64,000 nucleotides of DNA from Heterodera schachtii (GCA_023374025.1 SIJG01000078.1:575860-639859), one strand, 5' to 3'. Numbered from the stretch's first letter, positions 24,001-34,858 are shown. Made by a program: numbers and translations. Notes: generated from the sequence alone by a model not told the origin.

Positions 24001-27000
24001 TATTGGAATAACATAGCGGACGTGTAAAATACATCTATAGTTCATGATAAAAAACGGTTAGTTATGCGCATAATAATGGCTCTGTCGATAAGCGCTTTGC
24101 ATTGGCCATCATCAAAGAAATACGTTAAACAAAAAAAAGTTTGTTACCCCGATGTATTTTGCTGCTGCTGTTGCCGTTGTTGGTGTGGCAAATTAGCGAA
24201 AAGCGGTGCCGCTAATGACCCATTGACACTTTGTATCGCAGCGGCTGGGCACAAAGCTTGCGGCAACAAATAAGTGAGAAAGGACGGACTGAAGCATTTT
24301 GATGGGAATAATTAGGCATTAACAAAAGATAATTAAGAATATATATATAATATTTTTCAAATTCAATTGTGTGATTATATTAATTAATTAATTAAATGTT
24401 TAATATTAACAAAAAAAAAAAAATTGAATTTACTGTTGTAGCGATTTGGAGAAATTGTCGTTGAAAGGGGAAAAGCTTTCCTCCCGGTAGTGGAGATTTA
24501 TGCCCAGCTGGGCCGCCACATTATTCAGCAAACAAACGGGATTTTTGGTGTCATCTGAAAAGCCAAAAACAAAATGCCAATGTATTCACAATTATCATTA
24601 AAGTCGAAAGATTTAAAATAAATAAATAGTATTTTAGTTAATAAAACACAACTCGTACAAGGCCAATTCTATTGTTTTTCGACAAAAAAATCATTATAAC
24701 TTTTGTCAAAATCAACCAAATTAAATATTCTTACAATTAGTATTATTCAATAACCCTTAATGTTCTCTATATACAAGCAAAAATCAAGAAAAATAATGTT
24801 TCAAAAAAAGTTATGAATACAGTCAGGTGCAAAAGTATGGAAAATAATTTTTATTTTTTTGTTTGACCGGTTTTGCAACAGATGAGAGATTGAATGGAAA
24901 TCTTCTCAGTGCGAGAATAAGCCCTTAATATTCCTCTAGTAAAAATGGCAAAAGACATTCCGATCACTTAATCCATCAAAAAGTTATGGCGTCGCAACCA
25001 AATTGACCCAATTTTTGGCGGTGCAAAAGTATGGAAAATAATTTTTAATCGACCAAAATTCAATTTTATGTTGACGTAAAATTCCGAAAAAAATTTACTA
25101 GAGGAATATTAAGGTCTTATTCTCGCACTGAGAAGATTTCCATTCAATCTCTCATCTGTTGCAAAACCGGTCAAACAAAAAAATAAAAATTATTTTCCAT
25201 ACTTTTGCACCTGACTGTAAAACAAAAATATTTTGGTCCATATCTTTTTTTCAAAATGATCAATTTTTTTTTGAAATTTTTCAAGGAAACAGAGAAGCGT
25301 AATGGCAATCGAATAATTAAAAAAAAGTACAGCAAAAAATTTGTCTCAAAACAGTCATGAAATTTTCTTAAAATCAAAATGAAAAAGCAATTTTTCTTTT
25401 TGTCACCCCGTCTGCTGCTGTTGTGCCTCGTAGCGGCGCCACCGCAACCAATCGCACCGCCCCGGAGGTGCCGCTTTTGATGAAGATATTGTTGTTGCTG
25501 GTGCTGCTGTTGTGACATCACCGACGACGGCACCGCCGTGCCAAACGGTGGTAACGGCAGCGGCGGTGCGGATACCATAGGCACAGGCGGCGGCTGGCGC
25601 AACGGCAGCTGACACCAGCGGTCAAGCGCCGCCTGGGCGGCCGACTGCTGCGCCTTTTTGATGGACGGGCCGCTGCCGTCGAACTCGAGGCCCGGCCGCA
25701 GCACCAATTTGACGACGAACTGCTTGCAATGGGCCGGCCCACTTTCGTCCAACAGCACATACTCATGCTTAAGCTGCAGCAAGGGGTGGGGCAGCAGATT
25801 TAAATAGAAATTTTTTTTGGAAAGATTGCAGAGAGAGGTCTTGGAGGCAAAAAAAAAAATAAAAATCGAAAATTTTAAAGATAAAATGAAAATTTTCCTT
25901 TAAAAATTTCGAGTGTGGGGTAATTTTTTAAATATTTAAAAAGTCAAACAAATCCCAATTCACCCCTCCCCCCCCCCCCCCTCAAAGAAGCACAAAATAT
26001 TATTTATTGAATTATCTTGCACACTTGCTGCACTTACGTGGTTTGCTCGGGCCAATTCTGCGAGTCGGCACATCGGAGTCTGTTCGGTTAAATGTTTTAT
26101 TTAAAATTAAAAAAGAATTTTGAATTGAATTTAAAAATTGTTTTTTTAAATAGTAAATTTATATATAATTTGTATCTTTTCATTTATTTTGGCGCAGATG
26201 CCATAAAATGAAAATTTTCTGCATTCTTAGAATTTCTTATTAAATTTATTGTATTTTAAATTTAATTCCCCCCCCCCCTAAAATTTCCTAAAAACCTTCT
26301 CTGCGCTGTCCTTGCGCTGTGCGTAATTGTATCGAATTGTGGTGGTGGTGGCCGGCACCGCTGCACCGCCTGCCGACGGCTCGGAACTGCCGCCGCCGGT
26401 GCCATGCCGTCCGCCCTGCTGGTGAACAGCTCGACGACGATGGCCACCACCACCACCACTACCACTACTTGGCCTGCCCATCAGTGAACCGTTGCGATGC
26501 TTTTGCTGCTGTCGGCTTGGCGACGGTGATGAAGACTTTGCTCGGCCTATTTTTTGGGCGAAACAAATAGAAATTTAGTTAAAAAATTATTATTATTTTG
26601 AGAATTTGTCGATTTGTTTAATATATTTTTTGTTGCATTTTCCCAAACCAAAATTAGGGCCAGCCATCTCATTAACGATCAATTAAAATTAATTTTGTCC
26701 AGATCTTTTCGGAACAAATTCATGTACCCAAACCCCTCACATTTTGATGGTGACATTCCACGACGAGAAGCAGCAGCAGAAGAAGAAGGAGAACTTCTCC
26801 GGCAAGGCATTTTTTGGCCATGGAAAATGGCGCTGTCGATTGGTGCCGAGCCGACTGAGGCCGGCGGAGGCGGCGAAGATGAAATTGCATTGCTGCAATA
26901 TTTTTTGTTACGATTTTATGCAATATTTCTATCTCAGAATGGCCGTTTTTGGCCAAAAACTGACTAATTTCTGGCTTTGGATCAAATTTTTGCTTGGATT

Positions 27001-27807
27001 TTCTAAAAATTTTGCCCATTTTTATGTTTTAATTTTTCATTCCGGAGTGGGGGGAGGGGATTTTTTCCTCCTCCCTGGCGGCTTTTACTTTTTTCCTAAT
27101 TCTAACTCTTTTTTTCTCATTTCACAAACACCTGCTAATTGTGAACTGCTTGACATTCGCGTTCAATGGTGGTGGTGGTCGTTGTGAAGCGACAAATTGT
27201 GCTGTTGTTACTGCTGTAACTGCTTGCGATTGTTTGTTGAGCAAATCAAAGCCAATGCCGCCCTTAAGGCAAAGTGTCCGGTAATCAAGCACAAACAATC
27301 AATCATTTAGTCAAATATTTCGCAATTTAAAAAAAATAGTTATGTTTGAGTAATCGACTTTTCGGGATACAATTATGTGACTTCCTCAGTTTCTTAGGTC
27401 ATAACTTTTTTTCTTACTTGATCAAGGCCCACATTCTTGGTATCATATGAAAGCTTTAAAATTATATAAAAAATTCTTAACAATAAAACTAAATAAACTG
27501 GGCTAAAAGCAATTTTCGAAAAAATTGAATTTCTTGTGTTTTACTCATTGTAGTTTTTTCTTAATGTCGGTATTTGCTCTTTTCTTGTTAAATTCCCGAG
27601 ACTATAAGTTTTAGTTTGATACCAAGAATGTAATAAAAGTTATGACCAAAAAAACTTAGGATGGAGCACTGATTGGACGCCAAATTAACTCAAATTAGAC
27701 CCTATGCCAACTAATTGTAAGCATTCACAAACCAGGCCATTAGCCATTGGCACTGAATTTTGTTGTTGTTGGTGAATGTGTTGTGGACTGCTGCAGCTGT
27801 TGAACAT
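13284..27807 (-). CDS. stau: Staufen homologue, double-stranded-RNA-binding protein
   Basis: Nineteen minus-strand exons: 27807-27733, 27262-27132, 26892-26741, 26546-26296, 26079-26038, 25773-25407, 24554-24434, 22318-22108, 21588-21183, 20974-20796, 20371-20091, 19731-19557, 19091-18991, 18257-18116, 17722-17105, 16646-16309, 15567-14547, 13564-13499 and 13367-13284 (TAA). They total 4761 bases, 1586 residues, with compatible phase at every junction. Staufen binds structured mRNAs and guides their localisation, translation or decay in the cytoplasm. All five dsRBDs are present, plus a conserved RRVTF motif (about residue 1157), matching the KVTF of vertebrate Staufen between dsRBD4 and dsRBD5. 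Linkers are long, rich in Gln, Pro, Ser and Asn, and there is a run of six His. Length exceeds that of fly and vertebrate Staufen. Softest points: the start (27807 could be internal), the donors at 21183 and 20091 (the latter needs GC), and 17105. Confidence 0.88.
13690..14151. mobile_element. hAT-type MITE, 462 bp, in staufen intron 17
   Basis: Ends CAGGGATGCGATC and GATCGCATCCCTG are perfect inverted repeats. Identical 8-bp flanks ATTTCACC (13682-13689, 14152-14159) form the target duplication. Variants of TGTCCTGATTT recur near both ends. Non-coding. Confidence 0.92.
15780..16240. mobile_element. Palindromic MITE with tandem-repeat ends, staufen intron 16
   Basis: Inverted halves carry CCGAATTCGAACAAAAA and TTTTTGTTCGAATTCG. 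The right end has three head-to-tail copies of ACTGACGCATTTTC (16187-16230) and the left end begins AAAATGCGTCAGTGAAAA. Relatives lie at 30560-31000 and 31025-31490. Confidence 0.7.
17723..18115 (-). repeat. Staufen intron 14: almost pure pyrimidine tract in the transcript
   Basis: Apart from short ends, this 393-base intron is purine-only on the plus strand (GAGA runs broken by AAAGGGGA and AAGAAGGGAAG), with a repeat period of about 110 bases. The minus-strand transcript is therefore a long CU tract. Reading frames through it are artefacts of the dinucleotide repeat. Confidence 0.9.
18116..19091 (-). other. Staufen dsRBD4 (two exons)
   Basis: NYGTGVNPISRLIQVMQ in exon 19091-18991 matches the strongly conserved Staufen segment before dsRBD4. 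It splices in phase 2 to EHGQNRHKEFTVSVQ and GPNKKLAKRAAAEAMLAKIG. This is the clearest diagnostic match in the gene. Confidence 0.93.
18360..18850. mobile_element. Large palindromic element in staufen intron 13
   Basis: The outer arm GGCAATCCTGAAGAATGG returns as CCATTCTTCAGGATTGCC at the other end, and inner arms carry CCCGAATTCGAACAAAA and TTTTGTTCGAATTCGGG. The inner GTTCGAATTCGGGTCCGG block is shared with the elements at 15.8 and 30.6-31.5 kb, but the outer ends differ. Confidence 0.7.
20091..20974 (-). other. Staufen dsRBD3 with a His-rich loop insertion
   Basis: SVVSQIHECALQLRM ends exon 20974-20796 and joins NVEFEMVAEFGEPHNRTY in exon 20371-20091. Then comes a roughly 30-residue His- and Gln-rich insertion in a strand loop, followed by GQGLSKKAAKQAACQKLL, the KKxAK helix that contacts RNA. 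The join at ATG|GTCAGA gives exactly the family spacing. Confidence 0.85.
22330..24050. repeat. Degenerate A-rich minisatellite, staufen intron 7
   Basis: Words such as AAACACGTAAAA, GTGAGCGAAACACG, GGACGTGTAAAACA and TTGTTAGTNTAATAGTAAA recur at roughly 300-base spacing through 1.7 kb of the intron. No coding signal. Confidence 0.7.
23930..23996. mobile_element. Very short palindromic MITE (about 67 bp)
   Basis: ACCGTATTTACTGAATTAGA at the left is matched by the inverse TCTAATGCAGTAAACACGGT at the right, with GAGCCCCC / GGGGGCTC in the middle. The ACCGTATTTACT start is seen in short elements of many animal genomes. Confidence 0.65.
24820..25217. mobile_element. Tc1/mariner-type MITE, 398 bp, TA target, staufen intron 6
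   Basis: Inverted repeats of about 128 bp start CAGTCAGGTGCAAAAGTATG. Each end abuts a TA dinucleotide (24818-24819, 25218-25219), the Tc1/mariner target duplication. Non-coding. The left flank (24650-24815) is part of another palindromic repeat, so this may be a nested insertion. Confidence 0.88.
25407..26079 (-). other. Staufen dsRBD1 (two exons)
   Basis: TPMCRLAELARANH in the 42-base exon (26079-26038) splices in phase 0 to LKHEYVLLDESGPAHCKQF and SIKKAQQSAAQAALDRW. This is the alpha-beta-beta-beta-alpha order with the canonical GPAH and KKAQ segments of Staufen domain 1. The exon continues into a Pro/Gln-rich linker. Confidence 0.88.
27360..27665. mobile_element. Palindromic element in staufen intron 1
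   Basis: CTTAGGTCATAACTTTTTTT and ACATTCTTGGTATCAT at the left return as TTGATACCAAGAATGT and AGTTATGACCAAAAAAAC at the right. It shares the TTCTTGGTATCAT core with elements at 2.7 and 29.9 kb. Confidence 0.6.
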
Positions 27808-28479
27808 TTGTTTTTGAATAGGAAGGCAATTTTTCGTGAATTTTATACAAATTTTTTAAGAAATTTTTGTTTTCGAGTCGAGGCAACAATTATTTGAGAG
27901 ATGTTTGGAGTTTTTCATGGACCAGTTTTTCAATTGAATGATTAGTAAGTGTGTGAAGAACCCGCAAATGTTGAGAAATGTTCGGTCGATGGACGACGAC
28001 GGGACGCGCGGAGGCGCCGTAGACGGAAAAGCACAATTCAAATTTCTGAAAATCGCAAAAAATGGGTGCTGGTTCGAAAATTTGAAATCTCGTCGACCAC
28101 GAGTGCGAACCCAGACAAAAATTTTGAAATTTAAAAATAATGCCCATTTCAGTCCCGGCTAACAACTGCTGTATCCCAGTCTCACTCAAAACCCGCGGAT
28201 CAGTGGCAATTCCAATATTTGAAATTTTAAAATTTGGGAAATCAAGTGACGAAGAAATGAAATTATTTATAATTTAAATTTTAAAATGCTAATATCCCAC
28301 GACACACACATAAAATTCATTCCAGAGAAAAATACTTAAAAGAAACATGAAACTGAATTTCAGCAAAATTGATTTTATTCAAGAATTAGCTGCAATCCAA
28401 CCACCACCAGCAGGAGCAGCCGAGCAAAGCGGGGATAAAAATGTACATGTACAACCAACAGATGTAACATGGAAGGGGA
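27808..28479. other. Region upstream of staufen
   Basis: No supported exon. Open stretches on both strands at 27.86-28.19 kb lack splice or motif support. A staufen promoter would lie here on the minus strand, but I cannot identify elements. Confidence 0.4.
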
Positions 28480-28589
28480 GTGGTGGGGCTTAATCGCCGC
28501 AGAAACGCCTCGCCGTTGAGGGGGGAAGGGGGGGGGGGGGCGCCGATAGAGTGGGTAAATGTTGCGTTGGATTTCCTGCCCCTCGCCCC

Positions 28590-29010
28590 GATATTTACTC
28601 TCTCTCTCTCTCTCTTTCTCTCATTCGGTCTCTATCTTTTCTTTTTTTTCTCGCTCCCCTTCCCCCTATGCCTCATTCATCTCTACTTTCTGCTTTTTCT
28701 CTCTCTCTCTCTCTCTCTCCACGCTTTCCCCCCTCCTCTCTCTCTCTCTCTCTAATTTTATCTCTCTCTTTTCTTTTCCTCCCCCTCTCCCTCATTCGTC
28801 TCTCCTTTATGCTTTTGTTCTCTCTCTCTCTCTCTCTCTCCTCTCCACCCTTTCCCTCCTCTCTCTCTCTCTCTCTCTCATTTTATCTCTCTCTTTTTTT
28901 TCTCGCTCCCCCTCCCCAACTCGCTCATTCATCTCTCCTTTCTGCATTTTCTCTCTCTCTCTCTCTCTCCCTTTCTCTCTGTTTTGTCAATGTATGCACT
29001 TGCACTTAAA
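28590..29010. repeat. (CT)n-rich tandem array
   Basis: CT dinucleotide runs alternate with ATTTTATCTCTCTCTTTTC and CTCATTCRTCTCTCCTTTCTGC segments, forming about three units of roughly 145 bases. Serine/leucine-rich readings through it are artefacts. Pyrimidine-rich sequence continues to about 29.37 kb. Confidence 0.9.
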
Positions 29011-29417
29011 ATTCGTCGTTTCTCTTCCACTTTTTGCTTTTTGTGTACTCTCTGCATATCTCTCTCTCCCTCTCTCTGCTTCTTTCCCATGTGTGCGTCT
29101 CTGTCGGTTTGTGTGGATTGGATATAATCTCGTCTATCTCTGCGCTTCTCTCTTCTCCAACATTCTATGTTTGTTTGCCCTCCTTCTTCAGTCTTTCTTT
29201 CTTTTTTTCATCGACTCTACCACTTTTTTCGCCATTCTTTTCTGTTGTTTTCGAGACTCTCGACTCTTCTCCAGCCGAGAATTGTTCAGATTACATAGTG
29301 CGATTGTCATCTCAGTCTTGTCTCTCTTTTTTTCGTCTTGAACAATTATACCGTCCAGCTAATCGTATGTGTTAGGGTAGCACGAAAAGCGGGACCGAGC
29401 CGGGAATTCCCGGTCCT

Positions 29418-29542
29418 TAGTGCTGTTCGAGACCGACAATTTCTCGAGACCGAGACTTGACCCCGAGACTTGAGACTTTTTTCGAGTCAAGACTCTAGGG
29501 GTGTTAAAAAGTCTCTAAGACCGAGAGTCTCGAACAGCACTA
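29418..29542. mobile_element. Short MITE, 125 bp, nested in a GGTCCCGG-rich element
   Basis: TAGTGCTGTTCGAGAC and GTCTCGAACAGCACTA are perfect 16-bp ends. Flanks (GGTCCT / CGGTCTT) are only roughly alike. The surrounding 29.38-29.60 kb resembles the hAT element at 58875-59556 (GGGACCGAGCCGGGAATTCC). Confidence 0.65.
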
Positions 29543-29769
29543 ACGGTCTTCGCAGGTCCCGGTTCCGCTTTTGAAAAGGTCCGGTCGGGCTTCTAAAAAC
29601 CCACATATTTATCATTTTACTGAAAAATCTGTTAAATTAACTCAATTTTTTTTCAGTAAGCTTATATTTTTAACTAATATTTTTTTTTTTAATATTTCTC
29701 AGTGACGAAATTAACAGTGACGAAACGGCCGGTGACTAAATAACCGACCACTCTCTTAATTATTACCAA

Positions 29770-30155
29770 AAATTACGGAACCCGTCAGTTCGGCCCCTTC
29801 ACGTTTCGGCCCCAGCGGGATTTCGCTTATAACTTTTTTCTTTGTCATCCAAATCCAACATTGTTGGTATCATTCGAAAGCCCTTCAGATGCTCTATTAG
29901 CCTGCAAATTTCCAAAAAATTTCGTCAATTTTGAACAAATTTATGGCCAAAAAAGTTGGAAAATCTGGTTTTTGAGTTCTTCAGGCCATAATTTTTTTGA
30001 ACCTTTACAAAATTTTCAAAATTTTGCAGGCTAATAGAGGACACTTAGGGCTCTCGAATGATACCAACAATGTTGGATTTGGATGACAAGTAAAAATTTA
30101 TAAGCGAAACCCGCTGGGGCCGAAACGTGCTGGGGCCGAACTGACGTAGACCGCA
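29770..30155. mobile_element. Palindromic MITE
   Basis: Ends GTCAGTTCGGCCCC and GGGGCCGAACTGAC are inverted repeats continued by CGTTTCGGCCCCAGCGGG and its complement. The core carries ACATTGTTGGTATCATTCG and CTCTATTAGCCTGC in both orientations. Confidence 0.75.
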
Positions 30156-30559
30156 AAATTATGTATTAAAATAAAACAATATTAAAATAAAACCCATTTT
30201 TATATTTCCATACATCAAAATAAATGAATATTGAAAATAGAGCAGACAGAGTTTTATACGACGAAAAGCCACTTTAAATGATAACAATAAAGCAGGAAAA
30301 AAAGTATAACCCATCACAATCATTTCATAAATAGGAAATTACAATGAAAAGATGTTTAATCATTAGGGCGCGGATTTTTAGTTACGAAAAAGTTCAAATA
30401 ATTAACTAAATAATGAAGAAAAAATTAAATCATTTTGACTTTAGAAACTTACTGTAAAAAAATTCTGTTTTTTAATTTTATCGATCATTTCATCTGAATA
30501 TTTTCAGAAAAGTTCGATTCTTATTGGCATAATTTTCATTTTACCCATTTTCGCGGCGC

Positions 30560-31490
30560 CCGGAAAATGCGTCAGTGGAAGATTCGTCAATGGTAAAAAC
30601 GTCAGTATTGCGTCAGTGAAAATTTTGTTGTCCTAAAAACAAGTTCCTTTCTACGAATCCGGTATCCATTTCGGTCAATTCCGGACCCGAATTCGAACAA
30701 GAAGTCGAAACCCCAAATTTTCGAAGTTGGCATTTTCATTTTTAAAATGGCAAAATGATTTCATATTTATCATTGAGGCTTGATGATTTTCAGTTTGTTT
30801 TTGTGTATTTAAACGATTTTTAAGAAAAACCCTAATTTCGAAAATTTTGACTTTCGGCTTTTTGTTCGAATTCGGGTCCGGGGTTCGGAATTCAGAACGA
30901 TGTTCTTATAGAAATTTAATTTTATATTACAATACTACTGCTACAGAACTTTTTTTTAAATATTTGTATCGCTGACGCATTTTCCAGTAACGGTTTTTGC
31001 GTGAACGGAAAATCGGTCAGTGGAAAATGCGGCAGTGCAAAATGCGTCAGTAGAAAATGCGTCAGTGATACAAACATTTTAGTATAAAGTTCTATGGCAT
31101 TAGTATGTAATATAGAAGTAAGCTTCTATAAGAATATGGTTCTGAATTTCGAACCTCGAACCCGTATTCGAACAAAAAGTTGAAAGTCAAAATTTTCGAA
31201 ATTAGGTTTTTTCTTAAAAATCGGTTTAAATACACGGAAACAAACTAAAAGCCATCATTCCTGCAATAAGAGATCATTTATGCCGTTTTTTGAACCAAAA
31301 ATGCTAAATTCGAAAATTTGACTTTCGACTTTTTGTTCGAATTCGGGTCCGGGGTTCGGAATTGGCCGAAACGGATACCGGATTCGTGGTCAATGCCACC
31401 CAAAACGCAAGGAACTTGTTTTTATGACAATAAAATTTTCACTGATGCATTTTCTACTAACGCATTTTCCATGACGCATTTTCCGGTCAC
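30560..31490. mobile_element. Two related palindromic elements side by side
   Basis: Copies at about 30560-31000 and 31025-31490 resemble the element at 15.8 kb: AATTCGGGTCCGGGGTTCGG and its complement in each, and repeated TGCGTCAGT / ACTGACGCA words at the ends and between the copies. Confidence 0.65.
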
Positions 31491-31499
31491 GATTTTTGT

Positions 31500-32550
31500 T
31501 AAGGAATTGTCTAAAAAACCCAAAATATGTATTGCCGAATTTTGCCGAAATGGAAAAAGAGCTTCGTAACTGTTTTAGTTAAAAAAATCCAAGATACGAA
31601 TAGTGACGTTAAAATAGAATTTTCAAAAATGCATTTTTCATCAAAAGAAGCAGCAGAATAAGCAATAATAAATCCACGACGCCCTATTTACCATAACAGC
31701 CCATTGAAAAAGTTAAATTCCGGGAAAAGCATCGAATCACTGAATTTTGCCGCTATTTGTGAAATCTGGTCCGGGTATCGAGTCTTGAAAAAAATTGAAA
31801 TAATGAAGAATATGTAACCTATTCATTAAAATCTGAATTCAAATTAAACCTAATGATGCCTATCGGCACTAGGAGCGTGCTAAATTTCGTGTAGTCCCCC
31901 TTTTTCGTCACTTTTTGAGTTTTATTTTCGTCCGTCAAAAATTTCGTTTCGTTTTCGTATTAAAAAATTATAAATTTTCGTTTCGTTTTCGTCGGATGAA
32001 ATTTGGACGAAAAAAGACGAAAATAATTATACCCTTAGAATGACTTTTTTGGTAAAAAAAATAAATCGTTTCATAGAAATGTTGTGGCTAATTGTGCAAA
32101 CTTCAGCAGGTTGTTTCCATTCAATTTTTGGTTTTTACTTTCATTTCTGAATTGTCATCAAAAATAAATGAATATTGAAAATATGACAGACTTTATATGA
32201 TGAAAAGTTACTTTCAAAGATAACAATAAAACAGAAAAAAGAATAACTCATCACAATCATTACATAAATAGGAAATAACAACAAAAAGTTTGTCTGTAAA
32301 AAAAATTCCAATTAGTTTACTAATAGTGACAAAAAAATAATAATAAATTTTGAACAAAAAAAAAATATAAATTTTTTAATTTTTAGGATCAATTTTGGAA
32401 AACTGTAAAAAAGTTTGTTACATTTTTTCAAAAAAAAAAAAATTAGTTAAATAAAAATAATTTAAAAATCCGCCCCCAATTTACCATCACAGCCAATGAA
32501 AAAGATAAGCTAAATTTAGGGGAAAGCATCGAATCACTCAATATCATCTT
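31500..32550. other. AT-rich intergenic DNA with repeat fragments
   Basis: Includes a block of TTTTCGTTTCGTTTTCGT words (31.9-32.0 kb). No gene is seen. Confidence 0.4.
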
Positions 32551-33464
32551 TTAATTTGAAAGCAAAAATGGAAGGGACATAAAGAATATGAACTGAGCAA
32601 TCAAAATCAAAATAGGCTTCTGCAACATAATAGCAAAAACCAATAAGACCTGAATCACTACCACAATGGGTAATAAACGTCGGTCAAAACGTCGGTGACG
32701 ACGGGCAGAAGCATTCATTAAGCCAATCAAATTTTCCTGGCCATTTACTTGCTTATTGGCACTGTCACTGACCATGTTAATTAAAAATTTCATTACATCA
32801 TTTGGCGTTGCTAATGACCCGTTGATTGGTTCCAACTGTTTGATGACGGCACTCTTTCCCGGCAATTCATTGGGCAACCCGTTGGCAAATGCCATCAATT
32901 GGGTGCCAAAATTGTCGAGCGGCACTTTGGGTTGTTTCTCTCCTGATAGTTTCAAATGTTCCAAAACTTTTTGGCCAAGAATGCTTGTCTTTTGCATTTT
33001 TTGTGCCAAGGTTTGACCATTCAAAAAAGTTGCCGTCATTTTACCCTGTTCGTTGATGCCCTTTTTGGCACAAATTTGTTCGACAATTTGCTTAATCTCG
33101 TCCATTTCTTGGGCAAGCTCTTTAACTTGAATAAACTTAGCATTAGAAACTTTTTGGCATCCCGTTTTCAATGCCCACTCGAACAAAGCGCTAAAAAGGG
33201 TCAACACAATGAAAGCAATTTAGGATATTGATTTAAATAAGAAAAAAAAAAGATTAAATTTAACAAAATTAAAAAATCTGCCTGTTTTGGTCTTTCGTGT
33301 ATTCTTCACTTTTCATAACTCCTAAAGTTTGTTTTATGTTTAAATTTTTTTTCTACAAATGAAACCCAAGCACTTCTTATTTCATGGAGAAGCTGCTCAT
33401 TGCCGTTGCTTGAGGAAAACTGGCAAATCAATGCCAATGTTAAATAAAGCAATAAGAAATGCAT
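32551..33464 (-). CDS. Unrecognised secreted or membrane protein
   Basis: A minus-strand ATG at 33464 starts MHFLLLYLTLALICQF, a good signal peptide, followed by SSSNGNEQLLHEIRS. The main exon begins at about 33196 after the acceptor CCCTTTTTAG and runs 214 codons to the TGA at 32551. It has a soluble helical region (LAQEMDEIKQIVEQICAKKG) and a basic ARRHRRFDRR stretch. Two hydrophobic segments end the protein (LPIVVVIQVLLVFAIML and ILILIAQFIFFMSLPFLL), suggesting C-terminal membrane anchoring. Exon 1 to exon 2 phase is unsettled; a small extra exon near 33325-33290 would fit. I do not recognise the family. Confidence 0.6.
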
Positions 33465-33570
33465 GATTTTGTTTTCAGAATTAGAAAAATGAATAAATGG
33501 TACGGATGGTGGGGGACCCATTTTATATGGATTAATATTAGAGAAAATAATCATTTATTTTGGCATTTTG

Positions 33571-34858
33571 GTACCCCAGCAGCGCCGATTTGCTAACATA
33601 ACCAGTCGTCAGCTTAGGCACCCCAGCGCCGATTTGCCAACATAATCAGTCGTCAGCTTTAGGCACACCAGTGCCCATTTGCCAACATAATCAGTCGTCA
33701 GCTTTAGGCACACCAGTGCCCATTTGCCAACATAATCAGTCTTCAGCTTTAGGCACACCAGTGCCCATTTGCCAACATAATCAGTCGTCAGCTTTAGGCA
33801 CACCAGTGCCCATTTGCCAACATAATCAGTCTTCAGCTTTAGGCACACCAGTGCCCATTTGCCAACATAATCAGCCTTCAGCTTTAGGCACACCAGTGCC
33901 GATTTGCCAACATAATCAGTCGTCAGCTTTAGGCACACCAGTGCCCATTTGCCAACATAATCAGCCTTCAGCTTTAGGCACACCAGTGCCGATTTGCCAA
34001 CATAATCAATCGTCAGCTTTAGGCACACCAGTGCCGATTTGCCAACATAATCAGTCGTCAGCTTTAGGCACACCAGTGCCCATTTGCCAACATAATCAGT
34101 CGTCAGCTTTAGGCACACCAGTGCCCATTTGCCAACATAATCAGTCGTCAGCTTTAGGCACACCAGTGCGCATTTGCCACATAATCAGTCGTCAGCTTTA
34201 GGCACACCAGTGCCCATTTGCCAATATAATCAGCCTTCAGCTTAGGCACACCAGTGGCCGATTTGCCAACATAATCAATCGTCAGCTTTAGGCACACCAG
34301 TGCCCATTTGCCAACATAATCAGTCGTCAGCTTTAGGCAACACCAGTGCCGATGTGCCAACATAATCAGTCGTCAGCTTTAGGCACACCAGTGCCCATTT
34401 GCCAACATAATCAGATCGTCAGCTTTAGGCACACCCGTGCCGCATTGCCAACATAATCAGCCTTCAGCTTAGGCACACCAGTGCCGATTTGCCAACATAA
34501 TCAGTCGTCAGCTTTAGGCACACCAGTGCCCATTTGCCAACATAATCAGTCGTCAGCTTTAGGCACACCAGTCATTTGCCAACATAATCAGTCGTCAGCT
34601 TTAGGCACACCAGTGCCCATTTGCCAATATAATCAGCCTTCAGCTTAGGCACACCAGTGCCCATTTTGCCAACATAATCAGTCGTCAGCTTTAGGCACAC
34701 CAGTGCCCATTTGCCAACATAATCAGTCGTCAGCTTTAGGCACACCAGTGCCCATTTGCCAACATAATCAGTCGTCAGCTTTAGGCACACCAGTGCCGAT
34801 TTGCCAACATAATCAGTCTTCAGCTTTAGGCACCCCTCGCCAATGTGCCAACATAACC
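33571..34858. repeat. 45-bp satellite array, about 28 copies
   Basis: The unit contains GGCACACCAGTGCCC, ATTTGCCAACATAATC and AGTCGTCAGCTTT. Copies at 33660-34160 are nearly identical; later ones carry indels. Because the unit is 15 codons and lacks stops in some frames, long readings occur on both strands. Nothing suggests translation. Confidence 0.95.

Larger units (their letters stand above)
21183..24554 (-). other. Staufen dsRBD2, split by a long linker
   Basis: The first helix and strand (NPVCLLNNVAAQLGI, then HYREE) lie in exon 24554-24434. The later strands and last helix (VTVRLSKDGTEHTALG, TTAKQKAATLALAHL) lie in exon 21588-21183. About 85 residues of Pro/Ser/Asn-rich sequence from exon 22318-22108 sit between them. 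Insertions inside dsRBD2 are also known in fly and vertebrate Staufen. Confidence 0.8.

Noticed and set aside
28480..29341. Long Ser/Leu-rich readings
   Set aside because: They follow from CT dinucleotide repeats and exist in several frames.
32756..33231. Plus-strand readings
   Set aside because: They are antisense to the membrane-protein exon, which has a signal peptide and hydrophobic C-terminus.
33609..34201. Readings of about 180 codons on both strands
   Set aside because: They come from a 45-bp satellite whose unit is a multiple of three; there are no splice, start-context or family signals.
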